Source: an uncultured Pseudomonadales bacterium (GTDB lineage Bacteria; Pseudomonadota; Gammaproteobacteria; Pseudomonadales; UBA7434). Taken from it: a DNA stretch of 34,607 nucleotides. A model generated the notes under the pieces. That model ran no database searches. It saw nothing but the letters and a program-made list of their open reading frames with translations, and was not told where the DNA came from. The DNA is taken from assembly GCA_905478995.1 (NCBI GenBank), contig CAJQKT010000014.1, positions 1 through 34,607 of the forward strand, given 5' to 3'. The position numbers and the translations under genes were made by a program. The first letter of the stretch is position 1. Each line of letters begins with the position of its first letter. Shown here one piece after another: positions 1-9,051 of the stretch.

Positions 1-783
1 GCGCTTTAACTGAATATTGCGTAGCGAGCCCATTTTAGAAATGCCGCCGCTGGCAAATAAAGCGTTAGTCATGGTAGATAGCGAATTAACGGTGTAAGAA
101 CCCGGCAGCTTGGCCTCACCTAAAATGAAAATACGAATAGAACGCAACGCGCCCATGGTGACAGAGGCCTTAACCCCAATCATTTGCTCACCCACCGTGG
201 TGTTAATTAAGGCTTTCACATCGGTAAAGCTCAGGCCGGCTACCACCAGCGGCCCTAAGTGAGGAAATTGAATTTCACCTTCACGGTTAATGGTAAGAGC
301 ATGACTTTCATTTTCTTTACCGTAGAGCTGCACAATAATGTTATCGCCCGGGCCCATCACATACTCAGATGGAATAGGAATATCGGTAGCTGGCATAAAG
401 CTGCCCGATGGGCCGTTAAATAGCTCGTAACCAAACTGCTTGAGTTTTTGGCCGGTGACTTTTTGCTCTTTGACTTCACGTAGGTCAATGGCGTCAGTCG
501 CTTCACCGGCATTTTGCGCAACCGCTGCCCCGCCCATAGAACGCATGGCGCGGCGAGCATCACTGCTAGCAGCCTGACCCAAATTGGGCTGGGCATTACT
601 GCCTTGGCCTAGGGCATTTAAGTCAACCCCATACTGCTGAGCCAGCGCTTGCTGCTGTGCAGCCGGTAAACGTTTAAATTGTTCAATTTGAGCAGCGGTA
701 GGGGTTTGTGCCACGCTAAATGTACTGGCTAATAAAAGCAGCGCGCCGCACATTAGATAAGCAGTGTTTAGTTGAATAGGCAT
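1..783 (-). CDS. Polysaccharide export outer-membrane protein (Wza/SLBB type), C-terminus outside window
   Basis: The frame is open from the ATG at 783 to the left edge (261 codons, no stop), so the gene is cut by the window. A signal peptide (about residues 1-24, ending near SVAQ) is followed by a Gln/Ala-rich spacer and then a polysaccharide-export domain at about 120-190, recognisable from YVMGPGDNIIVQLYG, where the GPGD turn is typical of Wza-type proteins. An SLBB-like segment follows (IFILGEAKLPGSYTV, then TNALFASGGIS). Proteins of this family form the outer-membrane channel for capsule or exopolysaccharide export. The Wzi-like gene lies 147 bases upstream on the same strand, so the two probably share a transcript and a surface-polysaccharide role. 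The remaining synthesis and export genes would be expected beyond the left edge. The polymer cannot be deduced. Confidence 0.88.
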   Translation of the reverse strand, partial: MPIQLNTAYLMCGALLLLASTFSVAQTPTAAQIEQFKRLPAAQQQALAQQYGVDLNALGQGSNAQPNLGQAASSDARRAMRSMGGAAVAQNAGEATDAIDLREVKEQKVTGQKLKQFGYELFNGPSGSFMPATDIPIPSEYVMGPGDNIIVQLYGKENESHALTINREGEIQFPHLGPLVVAGLSFTDVKALINTTVGEQMIGVKASVTMGALRSIRIFILGEAKLPGSYTVNSLSTMTNALFASGGISKMGSLRNIQLKR

Positions 784-930
784 AAATGAATAACCGTTAT
801 TTTTGATTCAATGTTGAGCCGCCCAGCAGGAGCAGACCATTAGTTATCGCGGGGGGATTCAGCTAGCGGCTGAGCAATAGAGTTTTATCCAATATCAATA
901 TCCGTATCCGCATCAATAGCAATCGCAATA

Positions 931-2457
931 TCAATACCTAAAGTCGAGCGTTAATGAGCCCCCGCTGTCGAGAACCTCGTTGTTAAAGACAATGGAATCT
1001 GAGGCGAAGTGTAAGCCAAATGAGGCCTGCCAGTGATGACTAATTGGCAAGGAATATTCCATGTTTACCATTTTGGTGCGGCCGCCTACACCAAACACGC
1101 TGCCGCCAGGAGCCGCTGCATTGGTGCCGTCGGTATTTAAATCTATTTTGCTCAACGACCAAGAAAATTGCTGGCCGCTGGATAAATAATGATCGGCTGC
1201 GAATGTCAATAAACGGCTGTCGTTATCCACACTGGCACCGATTGGCCGGCCTTTATAGCGATAGCCACTGCGATAAATACCATGCTCATACGCGTAGTTG
1301 GGGCGCTCATCGCTATAGCTTTCGGAGGTGGTGTCGCTGAGCTCAAGCACAAAACGATGCTGCATATTGCGATAGAAAAAACTACTTTCTAAACCCAGCT
1401 GCACAATACCACGCGAGGGCAAACCGCCGGCTTCATCTTCAGCAGTAAATTGAAAATACAGCGCATTATTTGCCAGCCCTGTCGCAAAGCTATAGCGCGC
1501 ATCCAAGCTGGCCTGCTGGTTGCCCGGCTCGTTGCTGCCATCGAGGGCAATGCCATCATCACCACGATTATCATTACCAATGATCAAGTCTTTTAACGAG
1601 TTCCAGCTTTGCGGCCTACCCTCGCCACCCCACTGTGCCGTGCGACTAATGGCAAGCTCTAAACTGCTAAACGGCTTAAAGCTGAAGCGTGCGCCCAACA
1701 AATACGCCTCGGGCACCTGCCTGTCGGACTCAAGCTGGCTGGCCATGCTAGTGAATTGCCATGGGCCGAGCCACGACAGCCAGCGGGTACCAAAAGCATC
1801 AGAACTTCTGCGCTGTAAACTTAAACTCGGTATGGGGCGAGCATTATTAGACACGGTAAGACTGGAATGCCAACCCGGCCCCCACCAGCGATCGATGGCG
1901 CCAGCAGTAAACGCCCAGTTACCCAAGGCATAACTAATATAAGAACCGTCGGCTCGCCATTTTTCGCCATCGGTGGGCTGATCGGCATAGCCTGCTGCCA
2001 GATGAACGGCCAGCGTATCGCTCATCCAATCGACACTGGCTTTGGTTTCGGATTTTTCACGGCGGCTGTCACTAAAATCGCGAATAGCTTGGCTGTCTTC
2101 GCCCGCCGATAGTTGACCGGTAAAGCGCAAAGCGCCCTCAGTTTGGCGGGTAAACGCGTGCTTCACATAACGCAGCGACCACAGCGACGCTTCGTCTAGC
2201 TGCGCATAGTCTGCGCGGTTTACATCATGAATAATGCCAGCCCACATCAGGGGCCACGTGGTCACCGGTACCGTGATGATGTTGTTATCGGCCAAGAGCA
2301 CGATGTGATGACGCAGACGCTGGTCACCGCTATCAATCCACGGGCCAGAAGATGCCGTGCTGGAGAGATTGAAAAACAAAAAGACCGTTAAAAACGCTTT
2401 AAAAGCCCACGGAACGCCAGCTCTAGGTATGGCTTTGGTATTTTTCATAATGTCCAT
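931..2457 (-). CDS. Capsule assembly Wzi family outer-membrane protein
   Basis: This 508-residue protein has an N-terminal signal peptide (a basic start, then a hydrophobic stretch ending near SSTASSG at about residue 38). The start of the mature part (GDQRLRHHIVLLADNNII, then WPLMW) and the long run of alternating aromatic and polar strands ending in LTLDFRY match the Wzi family. Wzi is an outer-membrane beta-barrel lectin that anchors capsule to the cell surface; similar proteins also occur beside exopolysaccharide loci in marine gammaproteobacteria. The C-terminal Tyr after a beta strand suits BAM-dependent insertion. The start could be 2457 or the ATG at 2448; an AAGG lies 11 bases before 2457. 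It is followed by the Wza-like gene and divergently preceded by a response regulator. Confidence 0.82.
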   Translation of the reverse strand: MDIMKNTKAIPRAGVPWAFKAFLTVFLFFNLSSTASSGPWIDSGDQRLRHHIVLLADNNIITVPVTTWPLMWAGIIHDVNRADYAQLDEASLWSLRYVKHAFTRQTEGALRFTGQLSAGEDSQAIRDFSDSRREKSETKASVDWMSDTLAVHLAAGYADQPTDGEKWRADGSYISYALGNWAFTAGAIDRWWGPGWHSSLTVSNNARPIPSLSLQRRSSDAFGTRWLSWLGPWQFTSMASQLESDRQVPEAYLLGARFSFKPFSSLELAISRTAQWGGEGRPQSWNSLKDLIIGNDNRGDDGIALDGSNEPGNQQASLDARYSFATGLANNALYFQFTAEDEAGGLPSRGIVQLGLESSFFYRNMQHRFVLELSDTTSESYSDERPNYAYEHGIYRSGYRYKGRPIGASVDNDSRLLTFAADHYLSSGQQFSWSLSKIDLNTDGTNAAAPGGSVFGVGGRTKMVNMEYSLPISHHWQASFGLHFASDSIVFNNEVLDSGGSLTLDFRY

Positions 2458-2845
2458 ATTCGATAAAACCTTAACGCCGTTATGCTAAAGCATTAGGGCC
2501 TCTTTAGCTATTTTGACTATCCCGTGTGGCGGGCCTATTTTGGTAAAAATGATGCCAGAAAAGCTGGAGGCACTCGCAATTTCAACACCAGCGGCCCCAG
2601 CGCCACCCGTAAAATAGAACAAACCGGAATTATTTACGGCTATGTAGTAACAGGATACTACCTCCTATAGTTTTTTAATTGATATGATGCATCGTAGCAT
2701 GCAAGTCAGGTTGGAAAAAATTATACCCATAAGTCAAACCTGTTGACGTGCCATAGCGCCTTCGCAAATTCTCCATGAACGAGAGATCTGCGCACAAAAG
2801 CTGCCGCCAATCCTTACACCGCCAAGTTTGAGAAAACGTACACCC
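2458..2845. other. Intergenic region between divergent wzi-like and response-regulator genes
   Basis: These 388 bases separate two divergent genes and should hold both promoters. I find no convincing ORF: the open frame on the minus strand overlaps the receiver gene and resembles no protein. A perfect inverted repeat GTAGTA-ACAGGA-TACTAC sits near 2645-2662 and could be an operator half-site pair, though 6-bp arms are weak evidence. No clear sigma-70 boxes or terminator could be assigned. Confidence 0.4.
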
Positions 2846-4048
2846 ATGGTTATTGACGAGAATCCGACTGACAACAAAGTTGCCGTTGTTGCTGAAACAG
2901 ACGAACTTTTGACCGAAGTGCTGCACCATCTGAAAGAGTGTTTTGAGACGATTGAGCCAATCCTTATTGATAGAAATGCCGTCTCAAAGCTGGAAGAGTT
3001 CCAGCCTCACATCATCATCTTCTTCTGCCATAAAGTGAGCGCAGCCGAAGCATTTTATCTAACCCTGCATCGCACCTGCAATGGACTTTCCAGCTGGATG
3101 CATGAAAGTATTATTTTATGTGCGCGAGAAGAAGCTAAAAAATGCTACCAGCTTTGCATTGATAACGTTTTTAATGACTTTTGTTTATTCAAGCCCGTCT
3201 ATGAACCCTTCAGCCTTCGACTAACTGTGACCCAAGCAATAGAGCGAAGAAACATTCATTTAGAGAAGGCCGGACGACGAAATGAATTAAAAAGTATCGA
3301 TAGAGAATTCAAAAGTATCGAAAGCGAGCTCGATAAAACCGTCAATAAAATCGAGTCTATAGGTAAAGGAGATGGGCAGATCGCCCCATTTTTTGCACAG
3401 TTTATCCATCAAAAAGTTGATGCATTCCAGCAATCAATCATTAGCGACCCTCAGGAAAACGGCCTCGATATTTTAGATGAAAATAAGGTTAGGGATTCAT
3501 TTGGCCGATTAAAGAAGGACGTAGCCGAAACCGATACAATCAAAACTGAGGAAGAGATACAAAATGACGCCGTACTGGCCGTACAAAATGAGCTAGCAAA
3601 AATAGTTGCTGACATATCGACCCAACGTCGCCAGTTGGGAGAAACGTCAACCAGCTTGAAAGAAGCTTGCGAGCTGGATAAAACCCATATCCTACTCATT
3701 GATAATGACATCAAAAGCATAAAAATGATTCGTGAAGCTCTCAAGTCAGATAATTACGTGGTAACAATCGTACCAGGGCCTCAGCAGGGCCGTGACGTTT
3801 TAGACAAATTGAGTATCGATGTGATTTTGGTCGACACCCAGCCGAGCGATATGCAGGGGGCCAAGTTTCTGCAAGATATACAAAGCAGCAAGCTACATGG
3901 CCACATACCTATTGTTATAATCAGTAGAGCCAATGGTAGACAATCCGTACAGCACGGGCTAAGACTAGGCGCCTCAGACTACATAATAAAACCTTTCGAA
4001 AAACAACTCATAGAAAAACGAATTAGTCGTCTTTTAGAAGCGTCCTAA
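2846..4048 (+). CDS. Two-receiver response regulator with coiled-coil linker and degenerate N-terminal receiver
   Basis: The protein has 400 residues from the ATG at 2846 (a TTG at 2828 would add six; neither start has a strong ribosome binding site). Residues 10-130 resemble a receiver fold (KVAVVAETDE, then IIIFF, then LFKP), but the phosphoacceptor position is Phe/Cys instead of Asp, so this half is probably a pseudo-receiver. Residues 135-175 and 225-275 are charged, heptad-like and likely coiled coil. Residues 281-398 form a canonical receiver with acidic D286 and D288, phosphoacceptor D330, Ser360 and Lys382 in the KPF motif. There is no DNA-binding or enzymatic output domain, so it probably signals through protein contacts. 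Its position beside the polysaccharide export genes suggests, but does not prove, a link to surface polymer or attachment. Confidence 0.78.
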   Translation: MVIDENPTDNKVAVVAETDELLTEVLHHLKECFETIEPILIDRNAVSKLEEFQPHIIIFFCHKVSAAEAFYLTLHRTCNGLSSWMHESIILCAREEAKKCYQLCIDNVFNDFCLFKPVYEPFSLRLTVTQAIERRNIHLEKAGRRNELKSIDREFKSIESELDKTVNKIESIGKGDGQIAPFFAQFIHQKVDAFQQSIISDPQENGLDILDENKVRDSFGRLKKDVAETDTIKTEEEIQNDAVLAVQNELAKIVADISTQRRQLGETSTSLKEACELDKTHILLIDNDIKSIKMIREALKSDNYVVTIVPGPQQGRDVLDKLSIDVILVDTQPSDMQGAKFLQDIQSSKLHGHIPIVIISRANGRQSVQHGLRLGASDYIIKPFEKQLIEKRISRLLEAS

Positions 4049-4071
4049 AATCTAACGGCAAATCTAACGGC
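4048..4071. repeat. Two tandem copies of a 12-bp unit after the receiver gene
   Basis: AAATCTAACGGC occurs twice head to tail, the first copy starting on the last base of the receiver gene's stop codon. It lies in the short convergent gap before the monooxygenase gene. No T-tract or hairpin accompanies it, so it is best read as a local duplication. Confidence 0.6.
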
Positions 4072-4198
4072 AAAACTAGGGCCTAACAAACCGCTAATCT
4101 CGTTTTGAACCTATATTTGTATGAAGGCCAGTGCCTATTAAAGCCATAAAGTTTATAGGCGCTGCACACCCATAAAAACCCCTGCTAAAACAACCTGA

Positions 4199-5650
4199 TT
4201 ACGTAATATTAAGTATGCCGTCATTGATTGAATGATGAAGCATAATATCCCTGTCGACCTTATAGTCATCCAAAACGATCCACGGCTGCTTGCTTCCTTG
4301 GCGCGGCAAGCGCTCACTCGCGCGTTCAATATAACCTGAACCCAAAGAACTCATTACCGTTGTGTCAAGCGCACATCCCTGCTCATCGCGAGCAACGGCT
4401 ACCGTGGCGTTGTGCTGCTCCATATAATTGAGTAGCCGACACGCATAGCTTGCCGAGAGATCCGCTTTCAATGTCCATGGAGCGTTGGTGTACCCAAACA
4501 TAAAGACCATATTGGGGATATTTTGAACCATGGCTCCTTTATAAGTTAATAACTCGCTGAGCACGGGTGCGGCCTCATCAACTTTCAAATCGATGCCACC
4601 TAACAACTGGATATCAAGGCCGGTTGCCGTCACTATAATGTCGGCCTCAAGCTCTTGGCCTGACATCAGCCGCAGCCCTGTAGCAGTAAAAGATTCAATT
4701 TGATCGGTAACAATTGAGGCCTCTCCCGATTTAAGCACTTTGAATAAATCTGCATCGGGCACCGCACACAGGCGCTCATCCCACGGCTTGTAGCGCGGGG
4801 AGAAGTGACTGATATCAAAATCCTTACCAAGATGCTTTTGCGCGCGCGAAATAAAAAAACGCCGCATAAAATTAGGCCAGCGCTTAGTCATCTTAAACAT
4901 AATGCGCTGCAAAACAATGTTGCGTTTTCTGGCAAAGCTATAAACCCATGGGTCAGGCAATATTTTTCGCAAAGCGGCAGAAACCGCGTCGTAGGCGGGC
5001 ATAGAAAAAACATACGAGGGCGAGCGCTGTAGCATCGTCACGTGCGCGGCTTTTTCGGCCATAGCGGGAACCAATGTCACGGCGGTTGCACCACTACCAA
5101 TAACGACAATCTTTTTTCCCGTATAGTCCAGATCTGCAGGCCATTTTTGCGGATGAATACACAGCCCTTTAAATTCGTCTGCGCCCTTAAAGTTGGGCAG
5201 ATACCCCGCATCGTAGTTGTAGTATCCGGTACCCGTTATTAAAAATGCGCATTCGTACTGGCTTTTCTCACCGGTTGCTTCATCCAGCGTGAGAACCGTC
5301 CAGCGTTTTTTTTGACTACTCCAATTGGCTGCCTGTACTTTTAAGCCAAAATTTATTTTTTTATCAATGCCGTAGGCTTTTGCCGTATCGCTAATGTAAT
5401 TTCTTATTGATGTGCCATCGGCCAAAACATTGAGACTGCGCCACGGACGAAATTGATAGCCAAATGTGAGCATATCGGAGTCGGAGCGAACACCTGGATA
5501 ACGAAACAGATCCCAAGTACCGCCAATAGCGCGGCGACGCTCTAAAACGGTAAAGGTTTTACTAGGGCAAGACTGGCTCAAGTGACAGGCCGCACCAATG
5601 CCCGACAGGCCGGCACCAATAATCAGCACGTCAAAATACGTCGAACTCAT
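4199..5650 (-). CDS. Flavin-dependent Baeyer-Villiger monooxygenase, EthA-like
   Basis: This 483-residue FAD/NADPH enzyme would insert an oxygen atom next to a ketone, or oxidise sulfur in thioamides or sulfides. The FAD Rossmann motif GAGLSG is at residues 12-17. The Baeyer-Villiger fingerprint FxGxxxHxxxWP is complete at 160-171 (F160, G162, H166, W170, P171), and the NADPH motif GSGATA is at 185-190. Blocks such as GGTWDLFRYPGVRSDSDM, SGATAVTLVPA and YTNAPWTLKADL closely follow mycobacterial EthA as I remember it (about 489 residues). It has no signal peptide, so it is cytosolic. It is monocistronic or weakly linked to its neighbours: the pilin gene lies 214 bases upstream on the same strand and the receiver gene converges on it. 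The physiological substrate is unknown. Confidence 0.9.
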   Translation of the reverse strand: MSSTYFDVLIIGAGLSGIGAACHLSQSCPSKTFTVLERRRAIGGTWDLFRYPGVRSDSDMLTFGYQFRPWRSLNVLADGTSIRNYISDTAKAYGIDKKINFGLKVQAANWSSQKKRWTVLTLDEATGEKSQYECAFLITGTGYYNYDAGYLPNFKGADEFKGLCIHPQKWPADLDYTGKKIVVIGSGATAVTLVPAMAEKAAHVTMLQRSPSYVFSMPAYDAVSAALRKILPDPWVYSFARKRNIVLQRIMFKMTKRWPNFMRRFFISRAQKHLGKDFDISHFSPRYKPWDERLCAVPDADLFKVLKSGEASIVTDQIESFTATGLRLMSGQELEADIIVTATGLDIQLLGGIDLKVDEAAPVLSELLTYKGAMVQNIPNMVFMFGYTNAPWTLKADLSASYACRLLNYMEQHNATVAVARDEQGCALDTTVMSSLGSGYIERASERLPRQGSKQPWIVLDDYKVDRDIMLHHSINDGILNIT

Positions 5651-5864
5651 AGCTACACTCTTGTTATAGACGCGTTGAATAATGCACTTTGCAATTCCTT
5701 CATTTCACTTAATGAAGAATCTCAAGCGTAGCGCCACCAAGAAAGGCGTGGCTGTGTAAAGACTAGACGCTGCAGGTGTTTGAATGCCCTACACCCCCCC
5801 CCGCCGTGTTTTTCTGAGCTTTTAGCAATTAGCCAAAAACGCATTAAGCCGCTACAAAACGGCA

Positions 5865-6365
5865 CTAACAGCCAGTATCAACCATGGTTAGCGTAGGCTT
5901 TGCTCCCGGAGTGTTGACCACCTGAGTATACTCTACATAGCAGTTGGTTCTATCGGGAATTGACCACCTCACCGTAGTGTGGCTTGTTGACGACAAAATA
6001 AAATCTGGCGCATCGACTAGATCATCTATTTCATCACTGCGATTGGGATCTCCACCATCCGGGTAGCCATTCAACATGCGAACATGTTTATTCACTGCAG
6101 GAATATAGACTATCGCACCCCACGCGGCATCCACGCAATCTGGCGTTAATTGACAACCGATATTGACCATCGTTATGGTTGAGCGAAGCGTGCCCATTAA
6201 GTTTTGCAACGTTGCAGAATGGGCATCTGCACTTAAATTGATCAACCTGGGTAGAGCCATTATCGAAAGAATGCCTAGCAACACAATGACGCCCACTAGC
6301 TCTACCAGCGTGAAGCCACGCTGTTGAAAGCCGTCTTGTAGAAATGCCTGTCTCTTCGAGCTCAT
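5865..6365 (-). CDS. Type IV prepilin-like protein, MSHA pilin-like
   Basis: The protein is 166 residues from the ATG at 6365; an upstream TTG at 6407 would add 14 residues but has no ribosome binding site. A 17-residue leader ends in RG, followed by FTLVEL, the prepilin peptidase site, with Glu at +5 of the mature protein. The next 25 hydrophobic residues form the assembly helix. The text after it (ALPRLINLSADAHSATLQNLMGTLRSTITMVN) resembles MshA pilins. The C-terminal region has two Cys pairs (GCQLTPDC, and NCYVEY with a terminal GC), compatible with disulfide loops. No pilus assembly genes are nearby, so it would depend on MSHA, type IV or type II machinery encoded elsewhere. It could instead be a minor pseudopilin. 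Confidence 0.82.
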   Translation of the reverse strand: MSSKRQAFLQDGFQQRGFTLVELVGVIVLLGILSIMALPRLINLSADAHSATLQNLMGTLRSTITMVNIGCQLTPDCVDAAWGAIVYIPAVNKHVRMLNGYPDGGDPNRSDEIDDLVDAPDFILSSTSHTTVRWSIPDRTNCYVEYTQVVNTPGAKPTLTMVDTGC

Positions 6366-6426
6366 GCTATATCTGCCGCTGAAAGAATCCCACGATATTT
6401 TATACAATACTTTCTAATGACGAAAG

Positions 6427-8802
6427 CTACAAACCCGTGAGCTCAAAACTCCTGCGCTCAAGCTGCTCAGAGCCGCCCCCAACAAAAACATCAAAAGCGC
6501 CGGGCTCGACCCGATAGTCGCCCTGACTGTTATAAAAACCTAACGTTTTTTCATCCAGCGTAAAACTCACCTGTTGAGATTCACCGGCTTTCAGCGCAAC
6601 TCGCGCAAAGCCTTTGAGCTCCTTGATAGGCCGAGTCACACTGCCAATACGATCGCGGATATAAAGCTGTACAATTTCTACGCCATCACGCTTACCGCTA
6701 TTGGTGACGATCACCGAAACCTCTAACGATTCATCAACTGCCACTGAGGTAGCACTGAGCTCAATCGCTGAATAATCAAACTGGGTGTAACTCAAACCGT
6801 AACCAAAGGGGTACAAAGGCGTGTTGGGGGAGTCGGTATAGTGAGTCCAAAACACATCGTCTTCTGAGCTGGGTCGGCCGGTATTTTTTTGGCTGTAATA
6901 CAGGGGTAATTGCCCGGTATTGCGAGGAAAGCTCATAGGCAATTTACCGGATGGGTTGTAGGCGCCAAATAACACATCGGCTATGCCATGCCCCGCTTGG
7001 GAGCCAGCGTGCCATGCTTCTACAATAGCCGTTGCTTTGTCAGCAATGGTACTGATTGCCAGCGGCCTACCATTCATTAACACCACCACAATTTGATCGT
7101 TCACTGCGCTCACCGCATCAAATAACGCTTGCTGTACGCCAGCCAGTTCTATACTCACCTGACTGCGCGCCTCACCACTTTGATAAGCATCTTCGCCAAT
7201 AGCCATCACCACCACGTCGGCCTGGCGAGCCACCGCCAGCGCCTGCTCGAAACCCGAAGTATCCTCTGTGTTGATGGTGATTTCACTGTGAAAAGCACGC
7301 CCTGCAGTGGCTAACGGCGCTCCTTGTGCATACGTTATCAAGGCAGTATCAACCACAGCAGCGTTCACGCCCTCTAACAGTGATACCGCAGAGTTGGCCA
7401 CAGCTTTAGCGCGCCAATTACCCAAAGGATTGTCTTTATCATCAGCTAAGGGTCCTATCACTGCAATGCGCTGCCCCGACGTTGCCAACGGCAAAATATC
7501 ATTGTCATTTTTTAGCAGCACTATCGACTTACGCGCCGCATCGCGCGCCGCAACTATATGCTCTGCACGACCCAGATCACTTTGCTCTCTTGACGCCGAT
7601 GCATAGCGATAAGGATCCTCGAATAATCCCAATCGGTATTTAAGTGCCAAAACTCGGCGCACGGCATTATCGACCACAGTTTCCGCAACTTCGCCACTTT
7701 TCACCAAGCCTGCTAGATGACCAATATAGGCCGCCGATTCCATATCGATATCGTTACCTGCATTCATCGCCTGTGCTGCGGCTTGCGATAGGTCAGCACT
7801 GTAACCATGTTCTTGCATTTCACCAATGGAGTCCCAGTCTGAAACGACTAAACCACGATAGTCCCACCCCCCCTTCAGCAATGTGTTTTGCAAATAGGCG
7901 TCAGCGGTTGCGGGAACCCCATCTAACTCGCTAAATGAGTTCATGAAGGTGGCTACACCCGCCTCTGCGGCCGCCTTGAACGGTGGCAAAATAGTATTGT
8001 GCAAAGTGGTGTTACTCACATCGACCGTGTTGTAGTCACGGCCAGCTTCGGCAAACGCATAGCCGGCAAAGTGTTTAGCACAAGCTGCAATGGTATCGGG
8101 CCGGCTCAAATCATCGCCTTGAAAACCCTTAATACGCGCCACCGCCATTTGTGCACCAAAGTAAGGGTCTTCGCCGGCACCCTCCATAACCCGACCAAAA
8201 CGCGCATCACGACCCACATCCACCATCGGCGCAAAAGTCCAATGCAAACCGGCGGCTGATGCCTCGACCGCGGCAATGCGCGAATTTTTTTCAACCAAAT
8301 CCAAATCCCAGCTAGCTGCCTCGCCAAGCGGTATAGGAAACATGGTTTGAAATCCGTGAATGACGTCAAAGGCAAACAACAATGGAATACCTAAGCGCGT
8401 CTCTTCAACCGCTATGCGCTGAGCTTCGGTAGTGGCCGCAACTGATACAACGTTTAACATAGAGCCTACACCTCCAGAGCGTAAGTCCGACAAGCGCTGT
8501 TCGTTATAGTCGTCACCCGATGCGACAGGGCCGGTTACGTCCCAACTGCCGCTATATTGATTTAATTGCCCCACCTTTTCAGCCAGCGTCATCCTCTCAA
8601 GTAACGCTTCTATCTTTATATCGATATCCAAATTTCCAGAGCTGTAAACCGCTCCACTACTGGGCTTAACGACACTGCAGGCATTGAGTGTCATCAACAC
8701 CGCAGCCATGATGCCAGTGATCAATACACTCATAACGGTTGGCTTAACCAAAAGAACAGAATAATGGGCTAGCGAAGGCGTTTTTTTCATTAAAAAACTC
8801 AT
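6427..8802 (-). CDS. bglX: Glycoside hydrolase family 3 beta-glucosidase lipoprotein, BglX-like
   Basis: This 791-residue protein has a lipoprotein signal with lipobox LNAC (Cys42), placing it in the periplasm or on the outer membrane. The GH3 barrel spans about 60-390. KHFAGYAFAEAGRDYN (KH at 243-244) and the nucleophile Asp322 in SDWD are intact. The second alpha/beta domain at about 420-650 includes SEDD-type and PLYPFGYGLSYT segments, and a C-terminal fibronectin III-like domain covers about 690-785. BglX enzymes release glucose from beta-linked oligosaccharides; this one may process algal laminarin or cellodextrins, but no polysaccharide-utilisation partners are adjacent. An ATG at 8790 is an alternative start. 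Four 12-bp direct repeats lie 21-68 bases upstream of the start, which may bear on regulation. Confidence 0.93.
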   Translation of the reverse strand: MSFLMKKTPSLAHYSVLLVKPTVMSVLITGIMAAVLMTLNACSVVKPSSGAVYSSGNLDIDIKIEALLERMTLAEKVGQLNQYSGSWDVTGPVASGDDYNEQRLSDLRSGGVGSMLNVVSVAATTEAQRIAVEETRLGIPLLFAFDVIHGFQTMFPIPLGEAASWDLDLVEKNSRIAAVEASAAGLHWTFAPMVDVGRDARFGRVMEGAGEDPYFGAQMAVARIKGFQGDDLSRPDTIAACAKHFAGYAFAEAGRDYNTVDVSNTTLHNTILPPFKAAAEAGVATFMNSFSELDGVPATADAYLQNTLLKGGWDYRGLVVSDWDSIGEMQEHGYSADLSQAAAQAMNAGNDIDMESAAYIGHLAGLVKSGEVAETVVDNAVRRVLALKYRLGLFEDPYRYASASREQSDLGRAEHIVAARDAARKSIVLLKNDNDILPLATSGQRIAVIGPLADDKDNPLGNWRAKAVANSAVSLLEGVNAAVVDTALITYAQGAPLATAGRAFHSEITINTEDTSGFEQALAVARQADVVVMAIGEDAYQSGEARSQVSIELAGVQQALFDAVSAVNDQIVVVLMNGRPLAISTIADKATAIVEAWHAGSQAGHGIADVLFGAYNPSGKLPMSFPRNTGQLPLYYSQKNTGRPSSEDDVFWTHYTDSPNTPLYPFGYGLSYTQFDYSAIELSATSVAVDESLEVSVIVTNSGKRDGVEIVQLYIRDRIGSVTRPIKELKGFARVALKAGESQQVSFTLDEKTLGFYNSQGDYRVEPGAFDVFVGGGSEQLERRSFELTGL

Positions 8803-8822
8803 GATTAAGTGTTATTGGCGGC

Positions 8823-8870
8823 GTTACCAATCTAGTTACCAAACTAATTACCAAACTACTTACCAAACTA
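8823..8870. repeat. Four tandem 12-bp repeats upstream of the GH3 gene
   Basis: Four contiguous units of consensus NTTACCAAACTA: GTTACCAATCTA, GTTACCAAACTA, ATTACCAAACTA and CTTACCAAACTA. They differ only at the first base, plus one change (T for A) in the first copy. They end 21 bases before the GH3 start codon, on its 5' side, in the gap shared with the divergent bestrophin-like gene. They could be iterated regulator sites or a slipped-strand repeat. Confidence 0.9.
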
Positions 8871-9051
8871 CGTGCCTAGGTCAGCGACTCAATACAACTT
8901 TAACAATATTTGATGGACTTATCACATAAGTAATTTTTGAGTTTGGAGACTCGCTGGAAATGCTGAATAATATCAGCATCAAAAGCGCTTTGGCGAGGCA
9001 CAGCAACATCACTCACGAAGCCCCTACTCTCAAACATTCACCCTCACACTT

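Noticed and set aside
357-596. Minus-strand frame of 79 codons at the left end
   Set aside because: It lies in another frame inside the Wza-like gene, which is open across the whole of 1-783 and has recognisable domain motifs.
2675-2929. Minus-strand frame of 84 codons overlapping the receiver gene start
   Set aside because: Antisense to a gene with a clear receiver domain, with unlike-protein composition; treated as a shadow.
4131-4160. Possible hairpin between the receiver and monooxygenase genes
   Set aside because: GCCTAT and ATAGGC are only 6-bp arms around a 16-base loop and no T-tract follows, so I do not call a terminator.
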